A program made the translations under genes and the position numbers. This document shows, piece after piece, positions 46,111-58,163 of a stretch of DNA of 64,000 nt. The notes beneath the pieces were generated by a model. The model ran no database searches and was not told the origin of the DNA. It worked only from the letters and a program-made list of their open reading frames with translations. Source of the stretch: Strongyloides papillosus (Eukaryota > Nematoda > Chromadorea > Rhabditida > Strongyloididae); assembly GCA_005656395.1 (NCBI GenBank), contig SRSI01000050.1:1178001-1242000 (forward strand), read 5' to 3'. Numbering within the stretch: the first letter of the stretch is position 1; every line of letters starts with the position of its first letter.

Positions 46111-47660
46111 ATGTACCAAATGGAACACCAAGATATAGCTGCTGTTGTTATGAAAAAGGCGCAGGAACACATCCAAAAACATAAAGGTGATAGTTTTATA
46201 GCTGTAAGTAATTTTAATTAATTAAATTATAACTAATTCTATTTTAGAGTGACGTCAGATTTGAGGAGAAGCGCCTTGATCGCCATGCCGCAACTGAGTA
46301 CCTGACCAAATCTATGACGATTGCGGAGAAAAAAAAGAGATTGGAGGAGATGAAAGCAAAAACAAGTCAAAGACTATCACAAAGTGGTCTTTTATCATCG
46401 TCGACATTAAAGACAGATACTGAAAGCAGTGTTCCCTTATCAAAAAATAATCTTACAATTGAGAATGACAACGTGATTACCAAAATGGAGATTTCCACTA
46501 TTAAGGAGGAGGTGGTGGAGAAGGATGGTGCCAGTAAAGGTCCAACGAAAGATCTCAAAACTGAAATTATGTACGATCCATCTTTACAAGTCCGTAAACC
46601 ATATACAGGAAGGAAACGCGAAAGTTTTAATTTTTTCAAACCAGGAGAAATTGTAAAAAAAGCAATGCTTGCGAGAGCAAAATCTAAACTCCAACAAGAT
46701 TTAAGTGAAATTCCTGTTCTCCTTGATGAAAAAAAAGTTGACGTTCCAAACATTGAATGGTGGGATAAATTCATCCTGGAAAGAGATAATTATGACAAAT
46801 TACCCACTGTCGATGATTTATTAAGTGAAGACTTCTCTCACATAATCACAGAATTAGTTGCACATCCAATTAAGAAAAAACCACCAAATGAACCGGAAAA
46901 AGAAGTATATCCTGTTGCTTATTTAACTAAAAAGGAACAGAAAAAAATAAGGAGACAGAATAGAAAGGAAATTCAAAAGGAACAGGCAGAGAGAGTTAGA
47001 CTTGGTTTGGAGAAACCTCCTGAGCCTAAGGTGAAAGTCTCTAATTTGATGCGTGTACTTGGTACTGAGGCTGTTCAAGATCCTACTAAAATGGAGGCTC
47101 ATGTTAAGAAACAGGTTGCTGAGAGGTTAAAGAAACACATCGATGCGAATGCGGCTCGTAAATTGAGTGATGAGGAGAAGGCAGAGAAGAAACGTAAGAA
47201 AATGGCTGAGGATACAAGTTTGGGTGTTCATGTTTCGATATATAAAGTTAAATCACTGCAAAATCCTTCAAAGAAATATAAAGTGGAGACTAATGCAAAA
47301 CAATGTCAAATGACGGGGATTGTTATATTTACCGAGAATTTTTCTATTGTTGTTGTTGAAGGGGGACCAAAACAGCAGAAATATTATAAGAGATTAATGC
47401 TTCATAGAATTAAATGGAATGAAGAGGAGTTAGGTGAAGCTCCTTCAGATGACAAAGATGGTCCAACCTCTTCAAATATAATTCATAACGAATGTAACTT
47501 AATTTGGGAAGGTATTGTTTTGAAAAGAAATTTCACTGGAATGAAAAGTATATTTGCTGAGAATCCTAAGCAAGCTAGAGATTTACTCGAAAAACATAAA
47601 GTGGCTCATTACTGGGATTATGTTATCAACTTTTCAAATATAGCTGTAAATGACGTGTAG
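46111..47660 (+). CDS. prp-3: U4/U6 snRNP protein PRPF3 (501 aa)
   Basis: Core protein of the U4/U6 and U4/U6.U5 tri-snRNP in the nucleus, binding U6 snRNA. Exon 1 46111-46203, a 44-nt intron (GTAAGT...TTTTAG), exon 2 46248-47660; phase 0. Landmarks: PNIEWWDKFIL, PVAYLTKKEQKKIRRQNRKE, PPEPKVKVSNLMRVLGTEAV, the basic helix KKQVAERLKKHIDANAARKL, and the C-terminal ferredoxin-like DUF1115 domain (QCQMTGIVIFTENFSIVVVE; YYKRLMLHRIKW). Shorter than human PRPF3 (683 residues) because the N-terminal PWI domain and its following linker are missing or reduced; the first exon here is only 31 codons. Confidence 0.93.
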
Positions 47661-48892
47661 AGATGTTATTGGTTTTTTAGCTTGTTAAATAACTTATATT
47701 GTAATTGTTTGGACAGATTTTGTACATATTTGGATATATTGTACTTATTTATAACTTTACTGAATGAATACTTTTTAATTATGATTTAGATTTTTTGAAT
47801 AGTTGTGATTAGATTAAAGGAAATGTTTTTTAGTGTTGAATAGTTGTTTTTCTTCACTAGGATATTTTTTAGATTTAAAATTCATGAATTGTTCACAATT
47901 AAAATGTCAGGACATGTAATAATGATGAAAGATTAAATTATATTCTGGAATATTTTACTACTCACAAATTCTAGGTAGATTGTTTTGGTACAATTTTATA
48001 AATAATTTTTGGAGCATTAAAACCGGTTTGGAGAATTCCTATTTATTATTATTATATTTTAATCGTTTAATATATTTAGAAGTGTTATTTATATTTTTAT
48101 CCAAACATATTAAGTTCTGTAAAAAGTTGTTGTAATATCAATTTATTTACACTTCAAGTATTTACTTCCACCTGCACTATAATATCGTGTTTTAAAAACA
48201 TTCCAATATTAATAAAAATTTTTAATAATATGAATAATAAATTGAAAATGTAAATTAATAAATTATTATATTATATCGAAACAGCTGATGATATGTTGAT
48301 AAATTATGTGCAAAGGGGGATGTTTCTGTGGTAGGGAAACAAAAACATTAGTTGTAAAGTTGCTGACGTACGTTCAAAAAACTTTGCGATCCATATGAAG
48401 ATACCTAACAGCGTGATGTATTCATTTACAATAGTGATCGCTAATCGTCATAGTTACTCAGATGGGTCATACAATTGTTTTTTTGTTTATTTTTATTATT
48501 GTAAATAAAAATAGTTAAAACCACAACCGTTATTTGTTTCTATTTATTTTCAGATATGCTTTAGTATTTAAAGATTGCTCTCTATCAATATATATTCTTA
48601 ACTACTGTACAAATATATATCTATAACTTTCTTCAATATTTGAACTATTTTTCTATAAGAAGTTTTAAGTTCTTACTATACTTCTTCGAATAAACAAGAT
48701 TTATGTCCCATAGAAATAATATTCTACGTGGTTTTATATAAAAAATAAACAAGTTACATTATTAAGATTTTTATTGTAAAAAGTTTAGGATAAATAAGAA
48801 CAACAAAAACTTTCCTTCTAAATTGTATACCTACAAAAATAATAACACCATTAAAAATTATATATTAACAAACATAAAAATTATTTGATTCA
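47661..48892. other. Intergenic between convergent genes, no gene seen
   Basis: About 1.2 kb of AT-rich DNA holding the 3' ends of PRPF3 (+) and mtSSB (-). No coding frame or repeat recognised. Confidence 0.5.
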
Positions 48893-49469
48893 TTAATGGT
48901 TGTCGTATCTGGTACCAAAATGGTGTACAACATCTGCAACAATCGATGTTTTATCGAATTTAAATCCTTCAGGAGTAGATACTGTGTTATAATTTAATCT
49001 TCCGGTAACATAAACTCTGTGTCCTAAAAAATATGGAATTTTAAAAGGTAATTAATTGATACTAACCTTTCTTAACCCTCTCCTTTACGAAACCAGCAGT
49101 TCCTCCAAAGGCAATGACATCATGGAAATCAGTGTACATTACAGTCTCTCCGTTAGCCTTTCTGTGATTAACATTTGTTGCTACTCTCAATGTAACAAAC
49201 TCTTTCGTATTTGAACCAACTCTTACGAGAGGATCTTGTACAACACCTCCAATTAATTGTACTTGATTTACTGAATATCCCCTGTTTCTTCTCTCATTAT
49301 TAGGATGAGATTCTCGCCTTTCTGAATTTGAAAATAGGTCATTAACGTTCTCCTTAGAAACTTCAGCATTATCATTTTCTGACATTTTCATGGCTGATAA
49401 AGAAAGTGGTCTGGCATTTCCTGCTATAGATCTAGTGGCAGATAATAAAGCAAGTCCTCTACGAATCAT
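48893..49469 (-). CDS. mtss-1: Mitochondrial single-stranded DNA-binding protein (177 aa)
   Basis: Binds single-stranded mtDNA during replication. Exon 1 49469-49067, a 43-nt intron (GTTAGT...TTTTAG), exon 2 49023-48893; the split codon G|GA keeps frame. The N-terminus is an Arg/Ser/Ala-rich mitochondrial presequence (MIRRGLALLSATRSIAG). The OB fold follows from about residue 65: VNQVQLIGGVVQDPLVRVG, TLRVATNVNHRK, YTDFHDVIAFGGTAGFVKER, then exon 2 GHRVYVTGRLNYNTV. The length agrees with nematode mtSSBs. There is no acidic C-terminal tail, as expected for mitochondrial forms. A TIR element begins 64 bases upstream of the start codon and may alter its promoter. Confidence 0.92.
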
Positions 49470-49532
49470 GTTTCTATAAGTATAAAAGTAAGTAAAAGAT
49501 GAAAACTTCTTTTAAACAATTTCAAAAAAATA

Positions 49533-50149
49533 TGGTACTGTTCTTTCTCGGTAGGGCAACTTTTGAAATTATTTTTTTGTTGGTAAAAAGTGATAATATG
49601 ATAGAATAAAGTGGTTTTTAATGATTATACAATACTTTCCCAGTGATAATGAGAAAAAAAATTAAAGATTTCGAATATCTTTGAGGCATAAATAACTGAT
49701 AACGCACACCGGTCATTTTGGTAGTATATACCTCTATTAAGTTATTAATTTTTTTGAAAATTAAGATGGGTAAAGTGATAATACGGCAAAGTAGGGTGAT
49801 TTAAAATGATAAGATGGTACTTTCTCATTGGTAATAAGAAAAAAGTCTTAAAAATTAAACAATTTAATCAAATTTCGCTAACTTTATCAAGCAAAATTAA
49901 TTACGTCTATATACATTTAGTGAGGTATGCTGTAAAAATGGTGAACCATTTCATCAACACAATGCCCAAGTAGAGTATTTAAGACCCCTAATGGCTATTA
50001 TTCAGATATAAAAATTGAAAATGTCGATGGGTGAAAATTATTAAAAACACTTCGTTCTATCTATGTAGTTAATAAAAATTTTAAAAAATTCGTTTTAATA
50101 TCCAAAAATAGCATTTTAAAAATTGCCCTACCGAGACGGAACAGTACCA
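49533..50149. mobile_element. TIR element (617 bp), non-autonomous DNA transposon
   Basis: Ends are inverted repeats of about 37 bases: left TGGTACTGTTCTTTCTCGGT, right (reverse complement) TGGTACTGTTCCGTCTCGGT, continuing AGGGCAA in both, with roughly five mismatches. No coding capacity. An internal GGTACTTTCTCATTGGTAAT near 49814 echoes the terminus. Target-site duplication unclear because the flanks are A-runs. Inserted between the mtSSB gene and the secreted-protein gene at 50418. Confidence 0.7.
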
Positions 50150-50417
50150 AAAAAAAATTTATAAAATCGCTTTTTTCTCTAAGACCCAGTTTCATTGGAA
50201 TACCGTTACCCAATAACTGAAATATGTAACAAAGTGTAAAAGTCAAGAGGGAATATAAGAAGTCACGAAGAATAAGTGAATGATCCTTCAAGATGTGTGA
50301 TTTCATTGTATCTTGAGAATGTACCATTTTACAGGATTCACGTTTACCTTTTAAGAAACTTATTAAGGAAAATGAATACGCATTCACTTTTCATTTCACT
50401 TAATTTTGTTTTCTAAA

Positions 50418-50984
50418 ATGTTGGTCGTAATATTTTACTATATTTTTATGTTAAATGTTTTTGTTTATGGACAAATGTGGGATTATTCTATGCTTTACAA
50501 TAATGGTATGGGTTATGGTAATTTGTTTGGAGGTATATTTTTTGGTAAAGGAAGTGTTGCTATTTTTTAATTTATTTTTTAAGGTTACAATCCGTATATG
50601 AACCAATTTGGTGGGATGGGGATGAATTCTAATTTTTATGATTATAAAAATATGTTCAATTCATGGCCTTTCTTTCAGAATGGAATGTATAACGATGGAA
50701 TGAATAATATGTTTTCGAATGGGATGATGAATCAGATGAACCCAATGAATACACAAGGAATGACATCAGGTAATAACATGTTTGGATCAACCATGATGTC
50801 CTCTGAATTCGCTCCAAACACAAAATCAATTAATTACGGCAGTGCTGGTTATCGAAGTCAACCATTAAATAAATACCAAAGTCTTTTGAAAATGAAAGGA
50901 GCAACAACAATGAGTAATGACAATTGCCTTCTAAGTATGGGATGTATATCAAACCAATGGGGACAAACAAAGAAAAAGACATAA
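50418..50984 (+). CDS. Secreted Met/Asn/Gly-rich low-complexity protein, two exons (171 aa)
   Basis: Exon 1 50418-50532, a 51-nt intron (GTATAT...TTTTAAG), exon 2 50584-50984; the split codon G|GT keeps frame. A signal peptide (VVIFYYIFMLNVFVYG) is followed by repeats of Met, Asn, Gly, Tyr and Phe (YNNGMGYGNLFGGYNPYMN; MNNMFSNGMMNQMNPMNTQG). The C-terminal part is less repetitive (YRSQPLNKYQSLLKMKG) with two Cys, ending GQTKKKT. No recognised family. Composition resembles structural, cuticular or egg-coat-like secreted proteins, but this is only a guess from composition. Confidence 0.65.
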
Positions 50985-51138
50985 CTTGTTTTAAATTACC
51001 TTCTAATGTTATTTATTTATATTTCAATGGATATATATTAAATCTCTCGTGTGTTATTTTTTCATCTTTCTTAATCCTTAATAAACTAATGATAAAGTAT
51101 CTTTTATTATTTATAAAATATACTTAAATAAAAGGAAA

Positions 51139-52267
51139 TTAACTATTGTGATTATCCTTATTCTTGTCTATAATATCAAGTATGTCGATCATTGTATCAT
51201 TGAAATCATCCACATTGTCAACGTAAACGTGATGTCCAGCATGGTCAATTGTTACTACATCAGTGTAGGAGTTTGTTCTGTTACATTGAATATCATATGC
51301 CGGAGCTGGATCTATCCAACTTTTACTTCCATATATAAACGTTACAGGTACATTTGGATCTAAATTTCCAAATCTATGAATCATTGGACGTTTAGCCCAA
51401 GCAAAACTAGACATCATATTTTTAAATGCAATCTCGCCTGTTGGGTGTCTAGCATTGCATTGGTAAATATAATCATAAATGCTATTTGGATCTTCACCTC
51501 CGTATCTATAACCCAAATCTGGTCTCATCTTTTTTACTAATAATGGACCCAAACCTCCAGATGCTCGTAAGGTAGATAAAGGATTAAATAGAGATAATAC
51601 TGTACCTACAGCTTTCATCCATGCTGGAACATTTATATGTCTCTCAGATTTAGGTGGTTTTTCTGAAAAACCCCATGGATCAAGTAATATTAAATGCCTA
51701 ACTCTTGAGGGGTGCTCTAAAGCATATGACGCCGATAGAAATGCACCAAATGAATGTCCTACAAGAATCATTTTTTCAATACCCATTTGTTTTCTCCAAT
51801 CTTCAATACTTTGTACATATTCCAATTCTGCTAAAGTTGCATCTGTATCAAATTCTGGTCTTGATGATCTACCAAAACCTAACAAGTCAAAAGCGTGTAC
51901 AATTTTTTTCTTGGCGAGTTGTTCCAAGTTTTTACTCCACATTGCTACTCCTGCAGCAAATCCATGGATCAAAACTAGTGGTATATCACTTTTATAGGTA
52001 GTACTTTTATCTTCTAGTGTTATTGTATGAATCGTACTATTTGACATTGTAACCGGGACATCCTGATGAACTAATTTTGGGTATAATATTTCACCAAATA
52101 ACTTTCTTTCAGCTTTTATTAATTCATCACAACTTCTTTTAACATATCTTATAGCTCTAATGATATTTAATTATTATTGAATTGTTATTTCAAACCTACC
52201 CGAAGAATGAATACGAATCATTACTACTGATGTCTAAGGGAGTATTATCACTACCTTTATCAAGCAT
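51139..52267 (-). CDS. Alpha/beta hydrolase, ABHD4/ABHD5 family (361 aa)
   Basis: Exon 1 52267-52200, a 43-nt intron (GTAGG...CATTAG), exon 2 52156-51139; the split codon GG|A keeps frame. Alpha/beta-hydrolase fold: oxyanion region LVLIHGFAAGVAMW, FDLLGFGRSSRP, nucleophile elbow GHSFGA with Ser at residue 158, and the family's HHVYVD (HxxxxD) motif near residue 331. The inner text HPTGEIAFKNMM is typical of ABHD4/5. Presence of Ser rather than the Asn of ABHD5/CGI-58 suggests an active lysophospholipase or N-acylphospholipid lipase like ABHD4. Acyltransferase-type HxxxxD activity is also discussed for the family. Probably lipid-droplet or membrane associated; no signal peptide. Confidence 0.88.
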
Positions 52268-53551
52268 CTAGAATAGAAATAAATTTTATAGTGAATGAAA
52301 TTTTTTCTTGTAGAAATAGTTACAAATATTATATTTCAAATTAAGCACTTTTTTTAATATATCTAGAAAAAAAACAACCAAATAGTAAATAAAATAAACA
52401 AAAATATAAGTAATTAATTATTTTATAGGAGATATCTGATAAATATTTTTTCAACTTATTTTGAAAAACACTTTTTATCCTAAGGTTACAAAATATAATG
52501 ATATATTTTAACTGATAAATAATAACTTAACAAGAATAAATATGAAAAATATTATAGTTTGGAGGTCGTAAAAATTATAGTATTATTATAAATTAAATTA
52601 GCTTTAGAATTTTATAACTGCTAATATAAGAAATATGATTTAAATATGAAAGGTGATCTATGGGAGAATAATATTTGTCTCTCAACTTTAATAAATAAAA
52701 ATATTTCAAAATAGTATATCGTAGAATTTATTGACATAATCATTGGTTTTGATAAGATTAAAGTTGATATAATCTTTCAATCAAAATTTTGAAATTATTT
52801 ATCATAAAACAGTCACAAAAGAAAATTCCTGCACTGTTTTATCATTACTTTTTGTGATATTTTAATCAAAGAAGACTGTATACAATAGTTCGTTTCTTGA
52901 AATGAACGTATGTAAATATCATCGTTTCTAGAGTGTAAAAAAGTAACTTGACAATGATTAAGAAAGAAAATTTCCCTCAAAAAAGGGAAATTTGTAAAAT
53001 TAACCTTAATTATTATTAATTACATAGCAGTATTTAAAATAAAAATATCACAACTTTATTAAGATAACACTTTTACAGCATCATAAAACACACTTAAAAT
53101 TAAACATTCACCAGACCTTCACTTTCCATAACTTCTTTATTCAACACCTATCTAAATACACTAAATAAAAAAAAATTATTTACATGATTATCACGTGGTA
53201 AAACTTCCTTCTCTTGGAATGAAACAAACAAAGTCTACCCTTCAAAAATAAAAAAACCCCATATATGTTTAATTTTGTTTTAATGTTTATTTCAAAAACA
53301 ATTAGCAATGGAAATAAAAATTATTTAAAGTAAATAATAAAAATATTTTTTTAAATATTAAAAAAAAATATTATCCTAATATGTCCCGCTGAAAGTATAC
53401 TTTACCAAAGTTATGCTTCTTGGTAGGAGTATCGTTAAACGTGGCTTGTTCGTTATTTTACTGTTTTCCAGGGTAATTATCACGAGAAGGCATCTTCAAG
53501 TGGGAACAAAAAAAGTGGTAATTAATATACTGGTTTTTTATTTCGAAGATA
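52268..53551. other. Intergenic, no gene seen
   Basis: About 1.3 kb of AT-rich DNA between divergent genes. It contains a small inverted repeat at 52977-52994 (CTCAAAAAAGGGAAATTT neighbourhood), otherwise nothing recognised. Confidence 0.45.
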
Positions 53552-54047
53552 ATGGATAGTTTTTTGGAGAATACTGTTTTTAAGGTTGTTGATCCACCAA
53601 GATTGAAATTGACAATTCCATCATATATTAGAGTATGTTTTAAAGGTTAATGTTTGGGAAATTTATTTTTTTTATTTTAAGCTTCTTAAACCGATGGAGA
53701 CTTTCTTCTGTGTTATGGTCATATATTTTATTATGACCGCTGGAACAGTATTTAATATTTTGAATGATATCCCAAGTATAGGATCAGCTCCAGACGGAAA
53801 GGGAGGATACAAACCTGTTGTTATAATGCCAAACCGCCTAAATGCTCAGTATGGTTTCGAGGGAATGTTAGCCAGTTTTATGTACATTATCGGAGCAGGA
53901 GGATTTATATTGTTAGACAAATTTCATGAAACAAAAAACAATAGAACGAAAATTATTTTAGGTTCAGCTGGGGCAAGTGCTTTGGTTATATCATTCCTTG
54001 CATTAAGGTCATTTATGTTTATGAAAATGCCCTCTTACATGCATTAA
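53552..54047 (+). CDS. OSTC: Oligosaccharyltransferase complex subunit OSTC (148 aa)
   Basis: Accessory subunit of the STT3A-type oligosaccharyltransferase in the ER membrane, linking it to the translocon for N-glycosylation. Exon 1 53552-53632, a 49-nt intron (GTATG...TTTTAAG), exon 2 53682-54047; phase 0. Shape and wording follow human OSTC (149 residues): the N-terminal VVDPPRLKLTIPSYIR, membrane helix 1 (FFCVMVIYFIMTAGTVF), the loop with DIPSIGSAPDGKGGYKPVVI, NRLNAQYGFEGMLASFMYII, membrane helix 3, and the end FMFMKMPSYMH. The first exon is too short to be found by simple ORF calling but is required for the conserved N-terminus. Confidence 0.92.
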
Positions 54048-55906
54048 TCAAATTACTTACTACATTTTAATTATTGTTATTTTTCTATTTTTTATTCCAT
54101 TCCATGGTTTGACTAATTATTGGGCAATATAAAAATTGTTAGTTTAAAGATTAAAGCAATAAAAGTTTCCAAAAAGTGAAAAGAAATTAGTACATTTATT
54201 TGTTAGAAATTATGGCAGATAAAAGAAGAAAAAGTAATATTGTATTAGTAGTAAAATTACAATTATTGTAATAAATAAATAATATGATGTGCTAAAATAT
54301 GTGTATACAGATATGTGGTGTAACATACTATATTATGTCTCTTTTTTCAAAGACTATATTTAGTTTGTAAAAACTAATTGAGCAAGATTTTATTTAATTT
54401 CCGCGCAATGATAAAAATTTTATCCTTATGAAAGTTAAAATTATGAAGGGAAAGGAAACTCCTCCCTGTTTATATGAAGAAATATTACAATGGAAATTGA
54501 AATATTATGCTTATTGATATTATATAAATATATACTAATAATTATAACGGAAATTTGGTATTTTTAAAATAAATGGATATCAGAAACTTTGAGTTTTTAT
54601 ATTGTTTTAGTATACTAATGATATCTTTAAAAATTCAAATTAAAATAATCCCTAATAAATATATCTCGACAGTATTTTTTAATATTAATTTGTCTTTTAA
54701 AGTCTCATAAATAAAAGTGAAAGGGATATTTAATGAAAAATAAATTACAAAATCAAATATTGTCCTTTATTATTGTAATTTAAATGTTTAGTACTATTAT
54801 AAATTTTACTAGTCTTACTGTTTTCATTATTTCCTGTATTTTTAGAAATTTAAAATAATGATATCATATATGTATTTGTGTATTTTATTTATAAAAATAA
54901 ACTGACTTTTAAATATTAAAGGACACAAGAGTGACTTCAAGAGGTTTTTGACTATTTTTAGACTTTTTTTCCACTCCCGTATCAATTATCTCAAAGTTGC
55001 ATTAAAAAACATTTTTATTTCTTGAACTAATAACTTTTGCCTTTTAAAGATAAAACAAGAAAAATGTCAAAAAATCTATTTTATTAAATACTTTGTAACA
55101 TCAACATATATTGTTTAAATTACTTTCTATTTGAAAATTTATATAATAAAACTTTCTTTTTTTTGCCTTTCTTTAGTTGACATTATTAAACTTCCTCTCT
55201 TTTACTTTTAAAGGAAGGAAAATTATTTTTTTAATTTCCTTTTGATAGAATATATACTGAAAAAACATTTATACCTTTATTTTTAAGAGGAGAAATATTA
55301 ATATATTTTATCAATATCTTATAATCATTGTAATAGCCATTATTTTCATTACAAAATATCCATCAGTTGAATGGTTATTAAAATATAAATTTTACCATAA
55401 ATAATGTGACATTATTTTTGAAATTAATTTATTTAAAATAATAATGATTTAAGCTTTAAAGTTATGTAAAACTAATGAAGCAATGTAGTAAATACTTCTA
55501 CATAATATTAATAAAAATCATTTTCTTCTTTTTATGCTCACTGGCAATTACCAATTCTTCGTATTTATTCATATATAAACCTGTCGTTTTGAGTCTTTTG
55601 TTATTATCAAATGAGTTTGTTATGACTTCTCCTTTATCGTATTTATAATAATATTTATAATTATGAAGAGTTTATACATTTGTTGAATAGATTAAAAGTT
55701 TTTTACCTATTTTAGCTATTTAAGTAATAATAAATTTTTAGAAACAGACTGTTTTTTTAATAATAAAATAATTTTTTAACCCTCGTATGTTGTTTTTCTT
55801 ATAAGAATTATAGTTTAAAATTAACGTGTTTTTTATGTTCATTTTTAAATGACATATGTAAAATTTTCGATACTAATTTGTTTCACATATTATTTTATAG
55901 TTTTTT
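54048..55906. other. Intergenic, no gene seen
   Basis: About 1.9 kb, extremely A/T rich with long T runs near 54960 and 55150. No frame, RNA gene or repeat recognised. Confidence 0.5.
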
Positions 55907-58068
55907 ATGGAATATTCAAACGATACAATTAAATGTCAATTGCATTACAATGACGACTATAAAGAAGGAAAGTAAGTCCATGTTTTTTCTTTTCAATAAA
56001 AAAAACTTTTCAAATATATTGACAAAAAATTGAAATAAAGATTAATGACTACGATAATAACATTTCATTCTTTTCTTTAGGCCCTTCCTCGAAAAACACG
56101 ACACAATAATTCAAAGTACCAATTTTAAGAAAAAAAATGAAGTATGGGCAACAAGAGATAGATTACTTATTATAGTCATAATTCAAATCTGTATCATATT
56201 TCTTTGGATTCTCCATGGCAAGTTTTCTTTTACATTAATTTTTATCTCATCTTTATTCATTAAAATTATCATTAATATAATGGTAATTGAATATTTTTAT
56301 TTATTTTTGTTGTTTATTTTTAGAGGCCATAAGATTTGATCATTCATGTTCCTCTCAATTATCATCTTCCATGTCCAATAGTTATCCTTTCACAACAGAT
56401 TCAGGAAGTTTAAATAGAATATCTCGTAGTTTAATTGATGAAACAACCAAAGAACCAGAAATAATTGCCCTACCAAATGGTACACTTCTCAAAGTTATTT
56501 CGAGAAAAAGAAAGATTGTCGTCTACAAAAAACCTGATGACGTTGATTTAGAAAACATGCCAGGTGAAAAAAATTCTAGAGGAATATTGGTTGGGAGGAA
56601 AAAAATCCGTGTACGTGTAACAACACCCTCCCCAAACGATTCTAATGATAATAATTCCACAACTACTAACGACAAAAAACGTCGCCCCATACAAAGGAGA
56701 TACCACCTACTGACAGGTGCTAATAATAAAAATTTGAAAAACCATTATACTTCAACAAAAAAGGAAAGTACTTCAGATGGAAAAGTCAACACCTGGCTTC
56801 ATGGTATTGTTAATCCTAATGACCCACAGTTTACTAATAAAGGAGAAATAAGGGCTGTTAAGGTGAAGGTAGCTAAGAAGAAGCCAAAAATAGACTTGGA
56901 ACAAGTCGGAACGGATGGAAAGTACATTCAAAATTATAACATTGATCATGATATGGATATTAAAAATGAGAAAGGAAATAATTTTAATGTCCAAAGTAAG
57001 TCACAAGATACCGGAAGAGAAGTAATAAATGACGCAATTAGCAATAATAAAAATGAAGGAAATAACATTAAAGAAAGTGGTGATAATTATGATAAAGGCT
57101 CTTTAGGAATACCATTTACTTTCCTTTTAAATAGTGAAAAAGAGATTAATAAATTTGCTAAAAGTGGGGATGAATTTAAATATACGTCTGATGATATACC
57201 ACCTACAGAATATCATGAAGGGGAAAATATTAATAATAAAAAAAATAATATTTTAAATGAAAATATTTTGACAAAACAACCACCTGAAAAGGAGGAAGAG
57301 GAACAGAGATTCGAAGAAGTTCCACCAAATATTTTAACACCAAATCCATCAATGACATACTTCGATAATAAAGATTACTACACAACCGATAAAGAAGAAA
57401 AAGAAATAAATCAGGCTTTCAAAGATCCAATAACAGTTGATACACTACAAAAAAACACAACATCCCCAAATAACTTTACAACAGAATTAAGTCGTTTCTC
57501 CTACAACACCACCTGTATCCTCCGAACCTTATTAGCATTTTGGTGCCTCGCACAACTCTCAACCCTAATCTTCTTCCTAATTGGCCTCATTCTAAATTAT
57601 TCAACTCTGCGTTGTTTATTTATTCCACATATTATATCAGAAGCATTATTTACCATAATTGCTTCTATATATTGCATTACAATAACTTTATTTAGTACAG
57701 TTTTATATTTCTTAGTAACGAGCAAAGAAATGGATTTTGAGAAATTACTTAAATGGTTAGCATTATCATTTGTTATTCTTTTCCTTGTATTGTTACATGC
57801 TTGGATACTGGATAAGAAAATTAAATATTTTAAGAGGAATGAGTATAAGGATGAGGTTAAGAGTGAGGTTGTTGAGATTTTGCATAATGATGATCCGGAA
57901 ATGGAGAAGATAGTGAAAAGTAAAAAAAGAACACCGAATGTGGTGTTGAGTAGTGGTAGTAGTAATTGTAGTAACTATGATAGTAATAATGGGAGTCTAG
58001 TGAAATTGTATAGTCATGGAGATTATGGGAGAAGACTTCATTTACTTGATAGGATGTCTATTGTTTAG
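55907..58068 (+). CDS. Multi-pass membrane protein with long disordered middle (648 aa)
   Basis: Exons 55907-55971, 56081-56217 and 56324-58068. Intron 1 is 109 nt. Intron 2 is 106 nt and appears to be GC-AG (CATG|GCAAGT ... TTTTTAG). Both joins keep frame, giving 649 codons. One membrane helix near residues 50-66 (LLIIVIIQICIIFLWIL). Then about 390 residues rich in Asn, Lys, Glu and Thr. Three more hydrophobic segments follow at about 466-487, 501-535 and 543-562, then a basic/acidic cytosolic tail ending RRLHLLDRMSIV. No family recognised. An alternative model starts at ATG 56287 inside intron 2 and would lack the first helix. The long hydrophilic loop between helix 1 and helix 2 is unusual. 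Confidence 0.7.
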
Positions 58069-58163
58069 AAAATGTTACTTAGTGACAAACAAAAAATTAT
58101 TATTTGGAATTAGATAACATTTTAAAAATATTATCAAGATAAAGAAAAGTTTTATTTCAAATT

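Noticed and set aside
50061..50387. 108-codon minus-strand ORF
   Set aside because: It runs into the TIR of the element at 49533-50149 and has no family features; most likely chance.
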